A stretch of 64,000 nucleotides of DNA, taken from contig JBGVGI010000012.1 of the NCBI GenBank assembly GCA_045121595.1, forward strand, positions 1-64,000. Reading direction: 5' to 3'. The notes under the pieces were generated by a model. It saw only the letters and a program-made list of their open reading frames with translations, searched no databases and had not been told where the DNA came from. The translations under genes were made by a program, and so were the position numbers. Positions 60,388 to 64,000 of the stretch are shown piece after piece (within the stretch, counting starts at the first letter, position 1; each line of letters starts with the position of its first letter). The stretch comes from Fumia sp045121595 (lineage in GTDB: Bacteria > Bacillota > Clostridia > Oscillospirales > Ruminococcaceae).

Positions 60388-61256
60388 AATGCCAGTTCCT
60401 CCTTAGCTCGTGACGAGAAGAAAACTTCTCCGCTTTCGATTTCATTAATCAGCTTCTTTATATCCTCACCGCGGTTAAGAGAGCCAAGATATTTAAGCCT
60501 CATAAGATAATAGTCTTCAGACTGAGGGTATGTTTGTTTAAACTTTTTAAGGAAAACACTCGCCTCAGTGTAGTTTTTAAGCTCAAGCTCGTTTGTGATA
60601 AGTCTTACAAAATCGGTAATGGTGGGGTCTACAGAAATCTTCTTTTCCATAAGCTCGGAATAAAGCTTTCTGTTCATAATCATAACCTGACCCTGCATAA
60701 GGTTCTGGGAAATACAACTCCACAAAAAGTTTGCATACTCCTCTAAAACAAGCAAATCCTCAGGGTTTTGCGAATATCTTTTTTCAAACTGCTGTAAGCG
60801 GTAGTCGTTTTCCTTTGAAATCTCAACCATCGCAGTAACAGCGTAATGCACAACCTCGGTATCCTCGTTGTTACCCGCCTTTTGCAGAAATTCTATGTAT
60901 TCTTTGGGGTTATCGTTCAAAACGTCCATAATGATGCTTCTGCGTTCTCTCGGAGAGTTAATAACAAGCGCTTCTTCAATAGGTACTGTTTTAGCGGCAA
61001 CCTTTTTCTCGTCAATAGTAACAGTTTTATAAAGCTCTGATTCAAGTTTTAACTTCTCAACGCCTACGTCAATTGAATCGTCAAGCTTAAAGCCTATCTG
61101 CAGATGCAAAACCATAACGGTAAGTACACCCCAGAAAGGAAGCAGAAGTGCTACCCAGAACATAACTTTGTGCACCTTTAAAAGACCGCTTCTTATTCCG
61201 AAGAAAACAAGCAGTGATATTATAATATGCAACAAAAGTAAAACTGCAAACAACAT
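60375..61256 (-). CDS. PelE-like membrane TPR protein
   Basis: A 293-residue protein with two N-terminal membrane helices (about 2-22 and 30-52), then a helical cytosolic domain with degenerate tetratricopeptide repeats (NPEDLLVLEEYANFLW near 165 and FKQTYPQSEDYYLMRLKYLG near 245). In Pseudomonas PelE binds PelA and couples it to the inner-membrane complex. Sequence identity is low in this family; the assignment relies on its position between a PelD-like and a PelA-like gene, the two helices and TPR. It overlaps the next gene by 13 bases. Confidence 0.8.
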   Translation of the reverse strand: MLFAVLLLLHIIISLLVFFGIRSGLLKVHKVMFWVALLLPFWGVLTVMVLHLQIGFKLDDSIDVGVEKLKLESELYKTVTIDEKKVAAKTVPIEEALVINSPRERRSIIMDVLNDNPKEYIEFLQKAGNNEDTEVVHYAVTAMVEISKENDYRLQQFEKRYSQNPEDLLVLEEYANFLWSCISQNLMQGQVMIMNRKLYSELMEKKISVDPTITDFVRLITNELELKNYTEASVFLKKFKQTYPQSEDYYLMRLKYLGSLNRGEDIKKLINEIESGEVFFSSRAKEELAFWKE

Positions 61257-61265
61257 AAATACTCC

Positions 61266-64000
61266 TTAAAGTATGGTAAGGTCAATACCCTCAAATCTCG
61301 GAAGAATAATTTTAAGGTCATCTCTGGAAGCCTGTGATAAGAGTATTCTCAAATTACCTTCCTCGGTAACACCCACGATATCGTTGGAACGGACTTTACC
61401 CGAAATAAGTTCATTAAGTTCTGTAACGGGTTTACCTTTACAGTCAATTTCGGCTAAAAGGAAGTTTGAAACCTTCTTCTCTTCAAGTGCTTTGAAGTTT
61501 TCAAGACAGTCATTGAAAGCTTCAGCATTCATAATGCGTGTACCCTTGATGTACTGCTTATCGTAAACCGCAAGATTATAATCGTACGCACGGAGAAGTG
61601 ACATCTGCACCAGGTCTTTAAGAATCTTAAAGAGGTTTACATAGTAAAGTGAACGCTGTTTCATATCGGCGTGCCACAAAAAGATCATCAAAACTAAATT
61701 GTCGCCCTTGTAGATACCACCTGCGTACATCGGCAAATCTCTTGAAAGGGTTGTATTTCTGAATATCTCCCCGTTTTCAAGCTTTTCGATAACAGGCTTA
61801 TAGGTATCAAGTGAAATGGAACGTGATACCTCTTCGATGATATCACGGGAGGATACCTCCAATCGTCCGAAACCACTCTTGGGATTAACGGAATACACCG
61901 TAATACTTTTATTTTCAAGGACTTCCTCAAAAGTTTCCATTATCCTTAAATACAAAAGCTGATTTTCAACGGTATCAAGCTTTCTTGTAATATCAAAGAT
62001 TTTACCGAAGCTGTCCCTTGAACCGATAATCTGCTTTTTAAGTTCACGCTTTTCGTTAAGGGTGTCCTCGTAAATCTCACGGGTGAAAATAAGCTTATCT
62101 TCCAAAAGCTTATTTTCCTCCGAAACGAAACGGATTTTATCGTCATAGCGGAGCTTAACGTATCCGCAAAGTGCACCGACAAGGAAGAAAAACACGAAAG
62201 CAAGCCAGTTTGTAGGCTCGTAGAAAATAGTTTCGGGAGCAGTCCCGTCGATAACCTTTGCAATAAACCACGATACACTCGAAAGTCCCGCCGCCGCAAG
62301 ACCGAAGTTAAGTCCGTGTACCGTTGCCATAATAACAACGTAAATCGTCCTGAAGTCAACGATTGAAAAGAGCACCGCAGAATCCGTCATCTGCACAAAT
62401 CCTTCCGCAACGAAGAACAAAACTATAAGTTCTACAATCTTCACTATAAGCGAATGTTTTTGCAAAAATTCTTTCACCTTGTCAATGAAGGTAAGATTTG
62501 TTTCATTTTTATACTCTACGTACTTCTGATACTGCTCCGCCATATCCTCGATAATTGAAACCTTTGCAAACCAACCGTACTCATTCCTGAGTGCCTTGTT
62601 GTTGGTATCAAGCACCTTAGCGGAATGCTTACCGTTAAAATCAATTTTAACATCGGTTTTAAAAGTGCGGAGTTTCTCGTCAAAATCCTTAAAGGTCAGG
62701 TTAAACTCATCGTTGACGGTAAGAATACCAGTCCCCGTTTTCCAGTTATCCATAAGCCTTGTGATAAGCTCAGATAAGTCTCTCATCGAGATAAAATACA
62801 TCTTATTGTGAGCTTCTTCCTCAATCGTCACAGTCTTTCCTTTATACATCTTCTCAAAGGTTTCAAAAAGGAAGTCCCCTTTTCTGAGTCCTGAATAGAG
62901 ATACGGAATCTGTACAATCTTTACGTCATAGCTTTTGTCTTTTGCATAGTACTCACAGATGTTTTCCTTAGCTTTAGCAAGAATTGCTTTATCACTCGAT
63001 TCATTGAAAGAAGAATCAAGCGGTGAAAGGTAAAGAATTTTAACGTCTTTTTGGGTTTCCTTTGAAAACTCAAGTACCTCACGCAGTTCCTCGGCGTCAC
63101 TCTTTTCAAGGGTGTTGAAGGTAAGCTCACCCGAAAAATAAACTATAACGTCAAATTCGTATGTATCAAGTACTGCTTTGATTGACGGTTTTTTGATTTT
63201 GAAAAGCTTTATTTTACCACCCGTCTGCAGGTCGTTGTTACCGATTACTGTAACCTTACTCTCAGGGAAGGTGTTTTCAATAAACTCCTCGGTAATATAC
63301 TCGGTATTACCGATACAGAGCACTCTTTTAGTCTTTATTCCGTTTTCGGAATAAGCAACTTTACGTTTTTTATCAAACTCATTTCTTAAATCAACAAGTT
63401 CACTGTGGTTAACAACCTTCATCAGGCATTCCGTAAGTACTTCGTTAAAAACACCGCACATACCGCTTGAAATCATCTGCACTGCAACGTCCTGAGAAAA
63501 GGCATCCTTGTAGCTACGCTTTGTAGTAAGCGCATCGTAGGAGTCGGCAAGTGACACAACCTGAGCAGAAATCGGGATATCGTTTCCGACAAGACCTTCA
63601 GGATAACCCGTACCGTCAAAACGCTCGTGATGGTATCTTGCAATTTCCATAGCGTATTTAATTACCATGGGGTCAATATCGGGATCATTGATTTTCTTTA
63701 TGATATTTTCACCGAAAGCAGCATGTTTTTTAACTATATCGTATTCCAGAGGAGAAAGCTTCCCGGGATAATCAAGAATACTTTTGGGAATCTGACTTTT
63801 TCCTATATCGTGAAGAGATGAAGCCATAGCAATAGCCGTTATCTCCTTATCCGAAAAAGAATATAATCCGTCATCACGAAGCTTTGTAAGGATAAGCTCT
63901 GTAAGCATCCTTACGTGATATATATGAAAACCACTTTCACCGTTTAAAATGTCAGGGATATTGTCGCTTGAAAAATACTGAGTTTCAAGGTTATAAACTT
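61266..64000 (-). CDS. HD-GYP / SDR-like / PelD fusion, partial at the right edge
   Basis: An open frame of at least 911 residues; it is still open at base 64000, so the N-terminus is outside. Domains in order: HD-GYP phosphodiesterase, with HDIGKSQIP, YHHERFDGTGYPEG and ADSYDALTTKRSY all intact; an extended-SDR/epimerase-like region (CIGNTEYITEEFIENTFPES onward, about 200 residues) with a poor NAD loop; three or four membrane helices; a coiled coil; a GAF domain; a GGDEF-like domain with RSND-IVGVT-EEGNL, that is, the I-site RxxD kept and GGDEF lost. The last four parts are the layout of PelD, the c-di-GMP receptor that switches on Pel synthesis. Confidence 0.88.
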   Translation of the reverse strand, partial: VYNLETQYFSSDNIPDILNGESGFHIYHVRMLTELILTKLRDDGLYSFSDKEITAIAMASSLHDIGKSQIPKSILDYPGKLSPLEYDIVKKHAAFGENIIKKINDPDIDPMVIKYAMEIARYHHERFDGTGYPEGLVGNDIPISAQVVSLADSYDALTTKRSYKDAFSQDVAVQMISSGMCGVFNEVLTECLMKVVNHSELVDLRNEFDKKRKVAYSENGIKTKRVLCIGNTEYITEEFIENTFPESKVTVIGNNDLQTGGKIKLFKIKKPSIKAVLDTYEFDVIVYFSGELTFNTLEKSDAEELREVLEFSKETQKDVKILYLSPLDSSFNESSDKAILAKAKENICEYYAKDKSYDVKIVQIPYLYSGLRKGDFLFETFEKMYKGKTVTIEEEAHNKMYFISMRDLSELITRLMDNWKTGTGILTVNDEFNLTFKDFDEKLRTFKTDVKIDFNGKHSAKVLDTNNKALRNEYGWFAKVSIIEDMAEQYQKYVEYKNETNLTFIDKVKEFLQKHSLIVKIVELIVLFFVAEGFVQMTDSAVLFSIVDFRTIYVVIMATVHGLNFGLAAAGLSSVSWFIAKVIDGTAPETIFYEPTNWLAFVFFFLVGALCGYVKLRYDDKIRFVSEENKLLEDKLIFTREIYEDTLNEKRELKKQIIGSRDSFGKIFDITRKLDTVENQLLYLRIMETFEEVLENKSITVYSVNPKSGFGRLEVSSRDIIEEVSRSISLDTYKPVIEKLENGEIFRNTTLSRDLPMYAGGIYKGDNLVLMIFLWHADMKQRSLYYVNLFKILKDLVQMSLLRAYDYNLAVYDKQYIKGTRIMNAEAFNDCLENFKALEEKKVSNFLLAEIDCKGKPVTELNELISGKVRSNDIVGVTEEGNLRILLSQASRDDLKIILPRFEGIDLTIL

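Overview
The window looks like a chromosomal segment of a spore-forming, low-to-moderate GC gut member of the Clostridia (Oscillospirales/Eubacteriales-like). The evidence is a sporulation sigma-K gene and a SpoIIM-family gene, the Clostridia-specific SCIFF peptide with its radical-SAM maturase, sigma-A promoters (TTGACA/TATAAT class), AGGAGG-type ribosome binding sites, and sugar-degrading genes aimed at mucin O-glycans and uronates. No rRNA, tRNA, phage, transposase or CRISPR array is visible.

Layout, left to right. 1-342: a leftward promoter and leader for a gene outside the window, plus terminator and hairpin. 343-4676 (-): a housekeeping/unknown-function operon (SGNH hydrolase, zinc-ribbon membrane protein, phosphoesterase, polysaccharide deacetylase, HAD phosphatase, YbaK deacylase). 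4793-7868 (+): acetyltransferases, phosphopantetheinyl transferase, DUF368 (PopT-type) and nagB. 7903-14653 (-): a large secreted leucine-rich-repeat protein with a dockerin-like tail, a cation/proton antiporter and a glycosidase-like protein. 14786-18721: an ATPase with an apparent ATC start, a candidate small RNA, a missed 58-residue CxxC protein, DUF624, SpoIIM and a lipoprotein. 18877-24733 (-): proC, the SCIFF locus (scfB, scfA, TIGR04086, yajC), an amidase and a GH10-like lipoprotein. 24865-26593: a four-helix-bundle gene between two long hairpin-rich direct repeats, beside a signal-peptidase-like gene that lacks its serine. 26704-33901: a galacturonate-type operon (GH4, esterase, UxaB, UxaA, UxaC) with a divergent AraC regulator. 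33927-40058: an azlC/azlD fusion remnant, an iron-sulfur protein, cobO, gltX, membrane proteins and sigK. 40140-45288: a second secreted LRR/dockerin-like protein behind an elaborate structured RNA leader, divergent from a GH101 lipoprotein. 45324-64000 (-): a gene run of at least 18.7 kb that makes and controls a Pel-type exopolysaccharide.

How the genes work together. In the right-hand third, a fused HD-GYP/SDR/PelD-like c-di-GMP receptor, PelE, a PelA-like deacetylase, PelF and PelG form a Gram-positive Pel machine. It is followed without visible terminators by CotH kinase, a VTC-domain protein, DUF4956, an EAL phosphodiesterase and a GGDEF cyclase, so synthesis, degradation and sensing of c-di-GMP sit in one transcription unit with the polymer they probably control. 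The uronate operon turns oligogalacturonides into 2-keto-3-deoxygluconate. GH101 and nagB fit growth on host glycans.

The two observations most likely to be new are the structured leader at 41571-41768 (18-bp closing stem starting at the predicted transcription start, 15-bp inner hairpin, 11-bp pseudoknot, UUCG terminator) and the four-helix-bundle gene flanked by hairpin-repeat arrays at 24886-25710. The HD-GYP/SDR/PelD fusion at the right edge is the third.
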